A DNA stretch of 6,439 bases from Cenarchaeum sp. SB0662_bin_33. Lineage in GTDB: Archaea > Thermoproteota > Nitrososphaeria > Nitrososphaerales > Nitrosopumilaceae. The DNA lies in the NCBI GenBank assembly GCA_009840065.1, contig VXON01000063.1, positions 1 through 6,439 of the forward strand. Direction: 5' to 3'. The notes beneath the pieces are model-generated. The model made no database searches. It was not told where the DNA came from and was given only the letters and a program-made list of their open reading frames with translations. Shown one piece after another: positions 6,313 to 6,439 of the stretch (positions are counted from its first letter, which is position 1; the number at the start of each line of letters is the position of its first letter). Position numbers and translations under genes: made by a program.

Positions 6313-6439
6313 ATTTCCGAGGCTTTTTTGCCTCGGCCCCATTGAAGCGAGGATATATCATATGAGAATAGATATGGTGCTGCGATTTCCGAGGCTTTTT
6401 TGCCTCGGCCCCATTGAAGCATAGTATGCAATTTCAGCT
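6313..6439 (+). CRISPR. CRISPR array, leader-proximal end (cut by the window)
   Basis: Two identical 36-base copies are present at 6313-6348 and 6385-6420, separated by a unique 36-base spacer (6349-6384). The first 19 bases of a second spacer (6421-6439) follow before the window ends. Each repeat carries a perfect inverted pair CCGAGGC/GCCTCGG around a loop of six T, then CCCC and the end ATTGAAGC. This end matches the 8-nt 5' handle left by Cas6-type cleavage in many type I and III systems (often ATTGAAAC). The eight bases before each 36-mer also agree at six positions (GTGC-C/T-GC-T/G), so the repeat unit may be longer, up to 44. Two copies alone are weak evidence, but the adjacent cas4-cas1-cas2 makes the call firm. 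The number of further units is unknown. Confidence 0.92.

Noticed and set aside
6195..6431. Minus-strand reading frame with LQWGRGKKASEIAA repeated twice
   Set aside because: The repeated peptide is only the translation of the two CRISPR repeats; the frame also crosses the leader and has no family match.

Overview
The window looks like an archaeal accessory region, most likely from a Thaumarchaeota/Nitrososphaerota-type genome, although I cannot prove the lineage. The reasons are TATA/BoxA-like elements at sensible distances from genes, weak or absent Shine-Dalgarno sequences, heavy use of ATA and AGA/AGG codons, and an overall low to moderate GC content. Two blocks of different base composition sit side by side. 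A roughly 54% GC transposase remnant occupies the left end (counted over 61-420), and the long intergenic region around 3.6-4.15 kb is only about one third GC in the lines I counted.

Layout: (1) 3-428, + strand: the C-terminal part of a broken DDE-type transposase, with an in-frame TAG followed by an 11-G homopolymer, ending in a cluster of inverted repeats. (2) 541-3587, - strand: a compact three-gene operon read right to left, made of a MoxR/magnesium-chelatase-like AAA+ ATPase (499 aa), a VWA/MIDAS protein (429 aa) and a small winged-helix protein (97 aa). Each gene overlaps the next, by 26 bp and 11 bp. (3) 3588-4171: an AT-rich divergent intergenic region of about 580 bp with several TATA-like elements and a perfect 8-bp hairpin, but no convincing gene. 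(4) 4172/4187-6140, + strand: a fused Cas4-Cas1 adaptation protein followed one base later by Cas2. (5) 6141-6439: a CRISPR leader, two repeats, one complete spacer and the beginning of a second spacer. The array runs off the window.

How the parts work together: Cas4-Cas1 and Cas2 form a complete spacer-acquisition module, with Cas4 serving PAM selection and prespacer trimming and Cas1-Cas2 serving integration. It lies directly upstream of the leader and array it would extend. No interference effector (Cas3, Cas7, Cas5, Cas8, Cas10, Cas9 or Cas12) and no Cas6 is present here, so the subtype is undetermined. The fused Cas4-Cas1 is best known from types I-G (formerly I-U) and V-B, and the ATTGAAGC repeat end resembles Cas6-processed type I/III repeats. 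The MoxR-VWA-winged-helix operon is transcribed away from the cas genes. MoxR/VWA pairs are usually chaperone-like remodelling systems. Whether this operon is a defence partner or an unrelated neighbour is open, and it is the best candidate in the window for something undescribed.
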